Assembly (NCBI GenBank): GCA_020161435.1 | Contig: JAIUNV010000005.1 | Location: 223,325 to 287,324, forward strand | Length of the DNA stretch: 64,000 nucleotides | DNA from: Bacteroidota bacterium | Lineage (GTDB): Bacteria > Bacteroidota > Bacteroidia > Chitinophagales > Chitinophagaceae | Direction: 5' to 3' | Shown: piece after piece, positions 35,588 through 44,541 of the stretch | Numbering within the stretch: the first letter of the stretch is position 1 | Layout of the letters: each line of letters begins with the position of its first letter | Program-made: the position numbers and the translations under genes | Notes under the pieces: generated by a model | Told to the model about the DNA's origin: nothing | Database searches by the model: none | Seen by the model: the letters and a program-made list of their open reading frames with translations, nothing else

Positions 35588-36799
35588 ATGCTTGATACCA
35601 TAGAAAGTGCCATTGAAGACATTAAACAGGGGAAACTGGTAATAGTAGTAGATGATGAGGACCGTGAAAACGAAGGCGACTTTGTATGTGCTGCCCGAAC
35701 GGTAACGCCCGAAGTCATCAATTTTATGGCCACTCACGGCCGTGGTTTAGTGTGTGCCGCCCTTACAGCCGACCGCTGTGCCCAGCTCGATTTGCAACCC
35801 ATGGTGTCCAGCAATACATCCATGCACGAAACAGCTTTTACCGTTTCAGTTGACCTTATTGGCCCCGGTGCGGGTACAGGTATTTCTGCACAAGACCGGG
35901 CAAAAACGGTACAGGCGTTAATAAATCCGGCCACCAGACCATCCGATCTGGGCCGTCCCGGTCATATTTTTCCACTGATAGCCAAAGAAGGTGGCGTACT
36001 GCGCCGCACAGGCCACACCGAAGCCACGGTGGATTTGGCCCGTCTGGCTGGCTTCGAACCTGCTGGGGTACTGGTAGAAATTATGAATGAAGATGGCACC
36101 ATGGCCCGTCTGCCACAGTTGGAAGTGATTGCCCAAAAATGGGGACTCAAACTCATTTCTATAAAAGACCTCATAGAATACCGCCTCAAACAAGATAGCC
36201 TGATAGAAGAAATAGTGCGGGTGGATATGCCTACCAAATATGGTCATTTCAAGCTCATAGCTTTTACAGATAAAAGCAATGGCATGGAACACCTGGCCAT
36301 TGTAAAAGGTACCTGGGAAAAAGACGAACCGGTGCTTACCAGGGTACACAGCAGCTGTTTTACCGGCGATATTTTGGGCAGTTTTCGCTGCGATTGTGGC
36401 GACCAACTAGCCTGTGCCCTGCAAAAAGTAGAGCAGGAAGGCAAAGGCATCGTATTATATATGAACCAGGAAGGCCGCGGTATAGGATTGGTAAACAAAC
36501 TGAAAGCCTACAAACTACAGGAAGAAGGTGCCGATACTTTGGAGGCCAACCTGATGCTGGGGCTTCCGGCCGATGCAAGAGATTATGGCGTAGGTGCTCA
36601 AATATTGCGCCACCTGGGTGTTACCAAGCTTCGACTTATGACCAACAACCCCAAGAAAAGAGTAGGGCTGATGGGCTACGGATTGGAGATAGTAGAAACC
36701 GTAGGACTGGAAGTTGAGCCTAACGCCCACAACCACAATTATCTGGAAACAAAACGTGACAAAATGGGCCATACCATTGCTGCTAATTTCAATGGCTGA
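35588..36799 (+). CDS. ribBA: Bifunctional DHBP synthase / GTP cyclohydrolase II
   Basis: A 403-residue fusion catalysing both branch-opening steps of riboflavin synthesis. Residues 1-200 are the RibB domain: [32 protein letters not shown] segment and [16 protein letters not shown]. Residues about 205-400 are Rib[21 protein letters not shown] with the zinc cysteines, [20 protein letters not shown] and [11 protein letters not shown]. The ATG at 35588 is preferred over the in-frame TTG two codons earlier. No other rib genes are near. Confidence 0.95.
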   Translation: MLDTIESAIEDIKQGKLVIVVDDEDRENEGDFVCAARTVTPEVINFMATHGRGLVCAALTADRCAQLDLQPMVSSNTSMHETAFTVSVDLIGPGAGTGISAQDRAKTVQALINPATRPSDLGRPGHIFPLIAKEGGVLRRTGHTEATVDLARLAGFEPAGVLVEIMNEDGTMARLPQLEVIAQKWGLKLISIKDLIEYRLKQDSLIEEIVRVDMPTKYGHFKLIAFTDKSNGMEHLAIVKGTWEKDEPVLTRVHSSCFTGDILGSFRCDCGDQLACALQKVEQEGKGIVLYMNQEGRGIGLVNKLKAYKLQEEGADTLEANLMLGLPADARDYGVGAQILRHLGVTKLRLMTNNPKKRVGLMGYGLEIVETVGLEVEPNAHNHNYLETKRDKMGHTIAANFNG

Positions 36800-36803
36800 T
36801 TCC

Positions 36804-37730
36804 ATGTACAAGCGTCTTTATCTGTTTTTGCATTTAATAGTATCGGCTATGCTGATGGCTACAACGCAACAGGTATTTGCGCAGCCAACCATTCCCTTTT
36901 ATCAGCCGGTAAAAAAAGCAGCCTTGCCTCAAGAACTGGAAGAGGTAAGTGGCATGCTCTATTGGCAAAACAAATTGGTAATGCTGAACGATGGCAACAA
37001 TGCTGCGGCCTTATACATTACTGATACGAGTGGTGCCAAGCTGTTGCAAACAGTGGTACTTGCAGGCATTGAAAACAAAGACTGGGAAGCACTGGCACAA
37101 GACGACCGTTTTTTTTACATAGCCGATGTGGGCAATAATAAAAGTGGCAACCGGAAAGATCTGGTTATTTATCAGGTGCCAAAATTGTTGCTGAATGCAA
37201 AGACTGCAGTAATACGCATACCTAATAGTAGTATTGGCCGCATCAGGTTTAGTTATGCTAATCAGGTAAGTTTTGCAGCAGAAAAAGACAATACTGCACA
37301 ATTCGATTGCGAAGCCATGCTGGTGCACAATCAGCAGCTGCATTTATTTACTAAAAACTGGAGTGGCCAAACCAGCTATCATTATACCATTCCTACCAAG
37401 CCCGGTACGTACAAAGCTGCCTTGGCAGGCCAGCTGCAAACCGGTGATTTTAAAATTACTGACGCTTCATGGAATGGTAAAAACTGGTTGTTGCTCACAG
37501 CATACACTAAGCAAGGCAAAGTGGGATTATTTGCTATTCAACAACATGGAAAAACCATCAGCCTGAAAGGTAACGTTCGGCAATTTGAGCTGCCATCGGC
37601 CATACAAACCGGCCAACTGGAATCGGTATGTTTTGATAGCAACAATACAGGCTGGCTGGCTACAGAAGCCTTTAGTGCCCGAGGGTTTACGCTGCCTCAA
37701 ACGCTCTACAGATTTATGCTGCCGTTGTAA
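36804..37730 (+). CDS. Secreted protein of unknown function, propeller-like
   Basis: The start at 36804 (MYKRLYLFLHLIVSAMLM) gives a clean signal peptide ending near VFAQPT and 308 residues; an ATG at 36792 would overlap ribBA by eight bases. The mature part has LEEVSGMLYWQNKLVMLNDG, NKDWEALAQDDRFFYIADVG and LESVCFDSNNTGWLATEAFS. Repeats of this type, where observed values are compared with events, suggest a beta-propeller. No named domain is recognised. It follows ribBA directly but shares no clear pathway with it. Confidence 0.65.
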   Translation: MYKRLYLFLHLIVSAMLMATTQQVFAQPTIPFYQPVKKAALPQELEEVSGMLYWQNKLVMLNDGNNAAALYITDTSGAKLLQTVVLAGIENKDWEALAQDDRFFYIADVGNNKSGNRKDLVIYQVPKLLLNAKTAVIRIPNSSIGRIRFSYANQVSFAAEKDNTAQFDCEAMLVHNQQLHLFTKNWSGQTSYHYTIPTKPGTYKAALAGQLQTGDFKITDASWNGKNWLLLTAYTKQGKVGLFAIQQHGKTISLKGNVRQFELPSAIQTGQLESVCFDSNNTGWLATEAFSARGFTLPQTLYRFMLPL

Positions 37731-37734
37731 TGTT

Positions 37735-39006
37735 TTATGCCAGCAGCATTTGCTGCGCCATAAACACAGCAATGCCGGCTAAAAATCCCAACAACGCAAT
37801 CCAGCTGATACGTTTCATGTACCACATGAAATCAATTTTTTCAATACCCATAGCTGCTACGCCAGCTGCAGAACCAATAATAATAATAGAGCCGCCCGTG
37901 CCGGTAGTAAGTGCCAAAAACAACCAAAACGGATGATCCATGGCAAAATCAGACAGGCTGTACATTGCTTGTGCCGCCGCTACAAGCGGTACGTTATCTA
38001 CTACAGCAGACAGTACACCCAGCGCTGTACCAATGCTGTAATTATTGCCAAGGGTTGAGCTCAGGTAATCGGCCAGCTGGTGCAGTAATCCGAAAGATTC
38101 TAAAGCAGAAATGGCTAAGAGAATACCCAGGAAAAACAGGATACTTGGGCTGTCTATTTTTTGCAATGCTGCACTAACAGAATACTTGCTTTTTTGGTCG
38201 CTTGGTTTGCCCCTGTGTATAAAGGTTACAATCACCCAAAGTATACCCAGCGAAAACATCATGCCCATCATGGGAGGCAAGTGTGTAATCATTTTAAAAA
38301 CCGGAACAAACAGCAATAGCAATACGCCGCTTAATAACATAATGTTTGATTCGCGGCTGCTAATGTTGGTATGCTTTACTTCTGTGTAAGAAAATTCTTG
38401 CCCCTTCAACCTTGGTGTTACTATTAGCAAAGGCACCAATGTAACTGCGATACTGGGCAAGATAGTATACAACATGATTTTCCCTGTAGAGATTTGACCG
38501 CCAATCCACAACATGGTAGTAGTTACATCACCAATGGGAGAGAAGGCGCCACCGGCATTGGCTGCTATTACCACCATACTGGCAAAAAGCCAACGGTCTT
38601 CTTTCGAAGAAAGCATACGGCCGCTCAGCGAAAGCATAACTATGGTTGTGGTCAGGTTATCCAGCAATGCAGATAAAAAGAAAGCGATAATAGTAACTAT
38701 CCACAAAAGCCGCACTTGGCTGCGGGTTTCTATTTGTTTGGTGATAAGCGAAAAACCACCGTGGCTGTCTATCAATTCTACAATGGTCATGGCACCTAAC
38801 AGGAAAAACAAAATAGATGCGATGCCAGAAAAGTGCTCCATCAGCAAGTGACTGCTTTCTTCGGGAGAGCTTGCCTGAAAAGTGTACAGCACCCAACAAA
38901 GTACACCAGTAAGAAGTGCTGCTGCTGCTTTGTTTACCCGAATGCTGTGCTCGAATGCAATGGCCAGATACCCAACAATGAAGACTAGAAGAACCAAGGT
39001 TGTCAT
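37735..39006 (-). CDS. nhaD: NhaD-type sodium/proton antiporter
   Basis: A 423-residue integral membrane protein of the NhaD family, exporting Na+ in exchange for protons. Characteristic segments are FSGIASILFFLLGAMTIVEL, ALLDNLTTTIVMLSLSGRML, AANAGGAFSPIGDVTTTML and, in the second half, AVVDNVPLVAAAQAMYSL. About 12 spans can be counted. It ends four bases from the preceding convergent gene. Confidence 0.9.
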   Translation of the reverse strand: MTTLVLLVFIVGYLAIAFEHSIRVNKAAAALLTGVLCWVLYTFQASSPEESSHLLMEHFSGIASILFFLLGAMTIVELIDSHGGFSLITKQIETRSQVRLLWIVTIIAFFLSALLDNLTTTIVMLSLSGRMLSSKEDRWLFASMVVIAANAGGAFSPIGDVTTTMLWIGGQISTGKIMLYTILPSIAVTLVPLLIVTPRLKGQEFSYTEVKHTNISSRESNIMLLSGVLLLLFVPVFKMITHLPPMMGMMFSLGILWVIVTFIHRGKPSDQKSKYSVSAALQKIDSPSILFFLGILLAISALESFGLLHQLADYLSSTLGNNYSIGTALGVLSAVVDNVPLVAAAQAMYSLSDFAMDHPFWLFLALTTGTGGSIIIIGSAAGVAAMGIEKIDFMWYMKRISWIALLGFLAGIAVFMAQQMLLA

Positions 39007-39262
39007 GGTGTACTATTAAAGTAGGCCGAAAATACAGCAACAAGGTGGTTTCAGCACAAGCATATCTTCACCTTACTATGCAAATGAATGCAGATTTTCA
39101 CTAATGCCTTGCCAGTGTAGTAGCAGGTATAACCGGCATTTTTTCATTCACACAACGGGTACTTGTGCTTCCAAAAATGATGAGTGACCAATATCACAGA
39201 GTGGCAGTTTGCATTAAGCCATCTTGCTTTCATATTGCATTTATATCTCTAACGATTGCCCC

Positions 39263-40951
39263 ATGTCAAAATCAAGAAGATCATTTTTACGGAATTCTAC
39301 TTTGCTTGGTCTTGCTGGTGCGGTACTACCCGCTGCTCCTGCACTCGCCGGCTCCAGCAGTGCTAATGACGTTGCAGCAGAAGAAGCAGCCGCTACGGGT
39401 ACAAAAACCGTAACCCTGTTGTACACAACAGACATACACGGGCAGCTATTTACCCACGATGAATTTTTCTGGATCAATCAGCAGCCCGTATACAAGCGTC
39501 GTGGTGGTTTGGATGTGCTGAAAACCATGATTGACCATTACCGCAAGCAAAACCCTGCCAACACTATATTGATTGATGGTGGCGATTATTTTCATGGCCA
39601 TGCTGTGGCTTCACTCACCAACGGCGAAGCGTTGATTCCCATTTTCAATCAGCTAGGGTACGACCTCATGTTGCCGGGCAATTGGGAAGTGGTGTACAAG
39701 AAAAAGCAAATGCTCTATGACATGGGCCATGCCAATGCGGCAAAAATATGTGCCAATATGTGGCATAAAACCAGCGACGAAACCAATGGCGAACTCATCT
39801 ATCAGCCCTATTGGGTTAAATACATTGGCGGTGTAAAAATTGGTTTCATTGGCTACACCGATCACCTGATACCGAAGCGGCAATCGCCGGCTTACAGCGA
39901 TGGTATTTCTTTTAAGCATGCCAATCATAACCTTGCCCGCTACGTAAAACAGCTACGGGAAGAAGAAGGCTGCGTAGTAGTGATTGTAGTAACGCATATG
40001 GGATTGGCGCAGCAGGTTGGGCTGGCTAATAATGCTGCAGCACAAGGCGTTGATCTCATTATGGGAGCCGATACGCATGAACGTGTTCGGGAGCCGATAC
40101 AAGCCAAATATACCAAGGTGATTGAGTGCGGTGCCTTCGGTTCTTTCTTAGGAAAAATAGATTTGATTTTGAAAGAAGGTAAACTCACCGATATAAAATA
40201 TGCATTGCTGGATGTAGACCCTTTAAAATTTGCGCCCAATGCAGCCGTTACCACTCAACTCAAAAAAGCGTATGCACCATTTGCAAAAGATTTGTCGACA
40301 GTAATTGGTACAACTACCACTCCGTTGGTTCGCTATTTTGTATTGGAAACGCCGATGGATAACTTGATTACAGATGCCGTCATGTGGAAGTTTAAGCCGG
40401 ACATTGTAGTGAGCAACGGCTTCCGTTTTTGCCAGCCATTGTATGCCAGTAAAACTAAACCGGCCAATATTACCCGTGAGTTTTTATGGAACATGCTACC
40501 CGTTGACAGCGAAGCCAAAACCGCAATGGTAAGTGGTGCTCAAATAATGGAATGGCTCGAAAAAGAATTGGAAAACGCTTTTGCAAAAAATCCGGCTAAC
40601 AGGTTTGGCGGTTGGTTTGTACGGTTTGCGGGCCTGCAGGTAAACGTAACCATTGGCAATGAAAAAGGCAAAAGATTAAACTGGGTAAAAGTAGGCGGTC
40701 AGCCATTGGATGTAAACAAGCTTTACAGCATGGTGGCCTGCGAAAGAGAAGGCGATCCTGATGATACGCTTTGCCGCATTGAACATGTGCAGCAACCACG
40801 TAAACTGGGCGTACTCATGCATGATGTGATTGAAGATTACCTGAAAGCGCATCCGGTGGTTGCTCCAGTTTTAGAAGGCCGAACTACGGCTACCGATGAA
40901 CCTGCTACACTGCTCACTCAGCTTAAGGGCACTACTTACGAATTTCAATAA
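39263..40951 (+). CDS. SoxB-like Tat-exported metallophosphoesterase-fold protein, candidate thiosulfohydrolase
   Basis: A 562-residue protein with a Tat signal (SKSRRSFLRNSTLLGLAGAV, residues 2-21). The metallophosphoesterase domain has TTDIHGQ (D57, H59), IDGGD (105-108), GNWE (139-142), VVTHMG and GADTHE, then a 5'-nucleotidase C-terminal-like domain. In ordinary 5'-nucleotidases the third motif is GNHE; here Trp replaces the His. SoxB has GHWE-like sequence at this point, and SoxB is also Tat-exported. The adjacent dihaem cytochrome resembles TsdA. Together these suggest hydrolysis of thiosulfate-derived sulfonate, but nucleotide hydrolysis is not excluded. The ATG at 39263 is chosen over 39224, as it places RRSFLR at the start. 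Confidence 0.75.
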   Translation: MSKSRRSFLRNSTLLGLAGAVLPAAPALAGSSSANDVAAEEAAATGTKTVTLLYTTDIHGQLFTHDEFFWINQQPVYKRRGGLDVLKTMIDHYRKQNPANTILIDGGDYFHGHAVASLTNGEALIPIFNQLGYDLMLPGNWEVVYKKKQMLYDMGHANAAKICANMWHKTSDETNGELIYQPYWVKYIGGVKIGFIGYTDHLIPKRQSPAYSDGISFKHANHNLARYVKQLREEEGCVVVIVVTHMGLAQQVGLANNAAAQGVDLIMGADTHERVREPIQAKYTKVIECGAFGSFLGKIDLILKEGKLTDIKYALLDVDPLKFAPNAAVTTQLKKAYAPFAKDLSTVIGTTTTPLVRYFVLETPMDNLITDAVMWKFKPDIVVSNGFRFCQPLYASKTKPANITREFLWNMLPVDSEAKTAMVSGAQIMEWLEKELENAFAKNPANRFGGWFVRFAGLQVNVTIGNEKGKRLNWVKVGGQPLDVNKLYSMVACEREGDPDDTLCRIEHVQQPRKLGVLMHDVIEDYLKAHPVVAPVLEGRTTATDEPATLLTQLKGTTYEFQ

Positions 40952-40976
40952 TTGTAATCATAAATAGCAAATAGTT

Positions 40977-41957
40977 ATGTGGCGGAAAATGAGCAGCGAC
41001 TGGCCGGTGTACATCATTTTTGCAACGCTGTTGGTCGTTATTTTGGTAAAATCATTTACCAGTGATGATAGCAAAGTACAATCTGCAGCAGTGGCCCCGG
41101 TTGATACACTGTGGCATGGCCCCAGCCTGATGATGGACAGAATACTTACCGGGCCGGAAAGGGAAGAAGTAGTGTATGGCTATAACCTCATCAGCAATAC
41201 GGCTTACTACCTTGGGCCGCAGGGCACAGTTGCACAAATATCCAATGGTATGAATTGCCAAAACTGCCACCTCGATGGCGGTAGAAGAGCATGGGGCAAT
41301 AACTATGGTGCGGTTAGTAGTGCCTACCCGAAGTTTCGGGAGAGGAGCGGCACTTATGAAAGTATTTACAAACGTGTAGGCGACTGTTTTGAGCGTAGCT
41401 TAAATGGTACAGCACCCGATAGCAGCAGCCGTGAGTTTTTGGCCATTCAGGCTTATATTAAATGGCTGGGAAAAGATGTAGCCAAAGGAGAAAAACCCGC
41501 CGGCAGCGGTATTGAAAAACTACCGTATTTGAAAAGAGCCGCAGATCCGCAAAAAGGATTGGCGGTATACCTGGCTAATTGTAAAAGCTGCCATGGCGAA
41601 AACGGCGAGGGACAAATGGATGGCAACAGGTTTGTGTATCCGCCACTGTGGGGGCCGCATAGCTACAACGACGGTGCGGGCTTGTTTCGCCTCTCCAATT
41701 TTGCAGGATTTGTAAAGGGCAACATGCCATTCAACATTGCTTCGCATGCAAAGCCTACGCTTACCAGCGAAGAAGCGTGGGATGTGGCTGCCTATGTAAA
41801 TTCGCAACCCCGGCCACACAAAGACCAGACCCACGACTGGCCGGATGTGGCTAAAAAGCCCATCGACTTTGCCTTTGGCCCTTATGCCGATGGTTTTGAT
41901 GAAAAAGCCCACAAATATGGCCCTTACCAGCCCATTGCAGATGTCAGAAAGAAATAG
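40977..41957 (+). CDS. TsdA-like dihaem cytochrome c, candidate thiosulfate dehydrogenase
   Basis: A 326-residue periplasmic cytochrome anchored by one N-terminal span (about residues 10-25). Two haem sites: CQNCH (94-98) and CKSCH (202-206). Around them are GMNCQNCHLDGGRRAWGNN, VGDCFERSLNGTAP (Cys137 at the place where TsdA uses a Cys haem ligand), FVYPPLWGPHSYNDGAGLFR, FVKGNMPFN and EEAWDVAAYVNSQPRP, all of which match TsdA's order. TsdA interconverts thiosulfate and tetrathionate. It is 25 bases after the SoxB-like gene, so one operon. Confidence 0.82.
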   Translation: MWRKMSSDWPVYIIFATLLVVILVKSFTSDDSKVQSAAVAPVDTLWHGPSLMMDRILTGPEREEVVYGYNLISNTAYYLGPQGTVAQISNGMNCQNCHLDGGRRAWGNNYGAVSSAYPKFRERSGTYESIYKRVGDCFERSLNGTAPDSSSREFLAIQAYIKWLGKDVAKGEKPAGSGIEKLPYLKRAADPQKGLAVYLANCKSCHGENGEGQMDGNRFVYPPLWGPHSYNDGAGLFRLSNFAGFVKGNMPFNIASHAKPTLTSEEAWDVAAYVNSQPRPHKDQTHDWPDVAKKPIDFAFGPYADGFDEKAHKYGPYQPIADVRKK

Positions 41958-42028
41958 CCAAGCAAAAAAGTTACCTGTGATTTTTTGCTCAAAATAGAAG
42001 GTCGTTTATATCGAATTGAAACAGATTC

Positions 42029-42058
42029 ATTGTAAATAATCATTTTCATTTAGCTTTA
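42029..42058 (+). promoter_or_regulatory. Candidate promoter of the KAS-III-like gene
   Basis: ATTG (42029-42032), 18-base spacer, TAGCTTTA (42051-42058), one mismatch in each box. It starts about 60 bases before the ATG at 42089. Confidence 0.45.
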
Positions 42059-42088
42059 GCGCAAAGCCTGAAAAGCTTATTACGCTTT

Positions 42089-43171
42089 ATGAAAACTTAC
42101 CGCTCCGTTATAACTGGCACAGGTGCATTTATTCCTCCTGTTGTAAAAAAGAACATCGATTTTACTGTACATAATTTTTACGACGAACACCATCAACGCA
42201 TTACCACTTCGCCTGCAGAAATAGTTCAAAAGTTTGAGGACATTACCGGCATTGCCGAACGCCGCTATGTAACCGAAGACATGAACTGCGCCGACATGGC
42301 CGCCATTTCCGCCAAACAAGCCGTTGAAAACAGCGGCATAGATCCTGAAACAATCGACCAGATTATTGTTGCACACAATTTTGGCAATGTACTCAAGCAC
42401 ACCATTCAAACGGATGTGCTGCCTGCTATTGCCAGCAGGGTAAAGCATAGTCTTGGTATTCAAAATCCTGCATGTGTGGCCTACGATTTATTGTTTGGTT
42501 GTCCCGGTTGGATTCAGGGGGTTATTCATGCCGACGCTTTTTTCAAAGCAGGTATTGCTAAAAAAGCATTGATTATTGGCACAGAAACTTTGAGCCGTGT
42601 GGTGGATGTGTACGACCGCGACAGCATGATTTTTAGTGATGGGGCAGGAGCCTGCATTTTAGAATATCAGGAAGTAGATGCCGCCACCGGCCCCGGTATT
42701 TTAAGCAGCAGTGTGGCCTCGCATTGTATTGATGAAGCCTTCTATCTATACCTCGGCAAATCTAATTTCCCCGGCAGCGACCCACGTGTTCGCTACATCA
42801 AAATGAAGGGGCGCAAAGTATACGAGTATGCTATGCAACATGTGCCGCAGGCCATGAAAGATTGCCTCGATAAAAGCGGCGTTGGTATTGATGCTTTGAA
42901 AAAAGTATTCATTCATCAGGCCAATGAAAAAATGGACGAAGGCATCATTAAGCGGATGTTCCGTTTATACGATAGAAAAGAAACGCCAGACAATATTATG
43001 CCCATGAATATTCACTTACTGGGCAATAGTTCTGTTGCCACTGTGCCTACCTTGTTTCACTCTGTAATAAGTGGTGTACAAGACGGCCATAGCTTGCATC
43101 ATGGCGATGTAGTGATGTTTGCCAGCGTTGGCGCAGGTATGAACATCAATGCAGTAAGCTATCGCTATTAG
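42089..43171 (+). CDS. 3-oxoacyl-ACP synthase III family protein
   Basis: A 360-residue thiolase-fold enzyme. The catalytic triad appears as Cys138 (FGCPGW), His276 (IHQAN) and Asn313 (LGNSSVAT). MIFSDGAGACILEYQ and TEDMNCADMAAISAKQAVEN are typical of FabH-like proteins. It is longer than housekeeping FabH (about 320 residues) and stands apart from other fatty-acid genes, so a special acyl-condensation role is possible but unproven. Confidence 0.85.
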   Translation: MKTYRSVITGTGAFIPPVVKKNIDFTVHNFYDEHHQRITTSPAEIVQKFEDITGIAERRYVTEDMNCADMAAISAKQAVENSGIDPETIDQIIVAHNFGNVLKHTIQTDVLPAIASRVKHSLGIQNPACVAYDLLFGCPGWIQGVIHADAFFKAGIAKKALIIGTETLSRVVDVYDRDSMIFSDGAGACILEYQEVDAATGPGILSSSVASHCIDEAFYLYLGKSNFPGSDPRVRYIKMKGRKVYEYAMQHVPQAMKDCLDKSGVGIDALKKVFIHQANEKMDEGIIKRMFRLYDRKETPDNIMPMNIHLLGNSSVATVPTLFHSVISGVQDGHSLHHGDVVMFASVGAGMNINAVSYRY

Positions 43172-43347
43172 GTAAAAATTGTTAGCAAAATCGAACTTGG
43201 ATTCCGTTCTAACTCTTGTTGGGACAAACCCTTTTTTGCCCAAACTTTTCCATCTTTTTTGAATTTGTATTCAATATCTCGTACTTCGTCCTCCTTGTTA
43301 CCCTTTTACTTCGTGCCCCGTATTTCGTACTTCAGACATTCCCTTTT

Positions 43348-44088
43348 ATGGTTCCTTACTGGATGAGCAGAACCCAGCTGCTGCTGGACGATGAGAAAAT
43401 CAGCACCCTCATGCAAAAGCATGTGTTGGTGGTAGGCCTTGGCGGCGTAGGCGGCATTTGTGCCGAAATGATAGCCCGTGCCGGCGTAGGCAAAATGACC
43501 ATTGTAGATGCCGACGTGGTAGACCTCAGCAATTGCAACCGCCAAATACCGGCATTGCATTCCACCGCCGGCCAAAGCAAGGCTGAGGTAATGGCGGCCC
43601 GCATCCGCGACATCAACCCCGATATTGAACTCACCGTGCTCAACGAGTACCTGAAAGAACCCCGCACCCGGGAAGTGCTTCAATCCACTCATTTCGATTA
43701 TGCGGTGGATTGCATCGATACCCTCAGCCCCAAAGTGTTTTTCATACAGGCTTGTGTGGAGCTGGGCATTCCCATTGTAAGCTCACTGGGCGCCGGTGGT
43801 AAGGTAGACCCGCTGCAAATTACCATCACCGATATTGCCGATACCCACCAGTGCAACCTGGCCCGTTATGTACGCAAACGGCTCAACAAGCTGGGCATTC
43901 GCAAAGGAGTAACCGTGGTGTTCAGCCCCGAGGAGGCCGACCAGAGTAAAATCATCGTTACGGAAAAAGCGTTCCCCAAAAAATCCATCATCGGCACCAT
44001 CAGCTATATGCCTGCTATGTTTGGCTGTATGGTGGCCAGCGTGGTTATCCGCAATTTGTATGGCGAGGAAGTAGCCATGCGGTCGTAG
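43348..44088 (+). CDS. tcdA: tRNA threonylcarbamoyladenosine dehydratase (ThiF/MoeB fold)
   Basis: TcdA converts t6A37 to the cyclic ct6A form in tRNA. From ATG 43348 (MVPYWMSRTQLLLDDEKI) the product has 246 residues; the longer frame adds an unconserved hydrophobic stretch. The nucleotide-binding motif is VLVVGLGGVGGICAEMIARA, followed by MTIVDADVVDLSNCNRQIPA and AVDCIDTLSPKVFFIQACV. The end VVIRNLYGEEVAM fits the family. Confidence 0.9.
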   Translation: MVPYWMSRTQLLLDDEKISTLMQKHVLVVGLGGVGGICAEMIARAGVGKMTIVDADVVDLSNCNRQIPALHSTAGQSKAEVMAARIRDINPDIELTVLNEYLKEPRTREVLQSTHFDYAVDCIDTLSPKVFFIQACVELGIPIVSSLGAGGKVDPLQITITDIADTHQCNLARYVRKRLNKLGIRKGVTVVFSPEEADQSKIIVTEKAFPKKSIIGTISYMPAMFGCMVASVVIRNLYGEEVAMRS

Positions 44089-44184
44089 CATACCTCACCA
44101 TTTTTTTTTGAAATCGAAGTTTCAGTCAGTTTAAAATTGAATAGGCTAAAATTTACTTCATCGCATAAAACAGGGGGAGGAGTT

Positions 44185-44279
44185 GGCTCGGCAATCCCGA
44201 TAGCTATCGGGAGGGCGGAGCCTTCGGGTTTGCCTTGAATTTTCTTTGGTTACTTTCTTTTTTTCAAGAAAAAGAAAGT
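44185..44279. repeat. Double-palindrome intergenic repeat element
   Basis: First part: a 38-base palindrome, outer arms GGCTC (44185-44189) and GAGCC (44218-44222), inner perfect 18-base palindrome TCCCGATAGCTATCGGGA (44195-44212). Second part: ACTTTCTTTTT (44252-44262) and AAAAAGAAAGT (44269-44279) around TTCAAG. Similar words occur in many intergenic regions of Bacteroidota as far as I recall, so a dispersed repeat is likely; only one copy is in this window. Confidence 0.6.
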
Positions 44280-44473
44280 GACAATGCTGAGATTGGAACC
44301 AACAGGAGGATGGAGAAATGATCCGAAACAAGAGGATTTCATCGTTTTCTATTTCGGTTTTACAGACCATTAAACTTCAGTATCGTACTGGTTTTGCCCA
44401 AACCGGCAAATGCAGCTATGCACAAACAATCCATGTGCATAACTTGAAATGACCCTCCAATGGGGCTGCCACC

Positions 44474-44481
44474 TATTTTTG
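44474..44481 (+). promoter_or_regulatory. Candidate -7 box of parE
   Basis: TATTTTTG equals TAnnTTTG. It is 60 bases before the parE ATG at 44542. No good -33 box was found at the right spacing. Confidence 0.45.
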
Positions 44482-44541
44482 CCCACATGCTTAAATGCTA
44501 AAAATTTTAGGCATATTGCACCCCCTGATCAATTCCAACTT

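Larger units (their letters stand above)
44089..44541. other. 453-base non-coding gap between tcdA and parE
   Basis: No convincing gene. It holds the palindromic repeat element at 44185-44279, a T-run just after tcdA (about 44100-44108) and a perfect -7 box TATTTTTG (44474-44481) before parE. Upstream in-frame codons before 44542 are not used because the box lies inside them. Confidence 0.7.
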
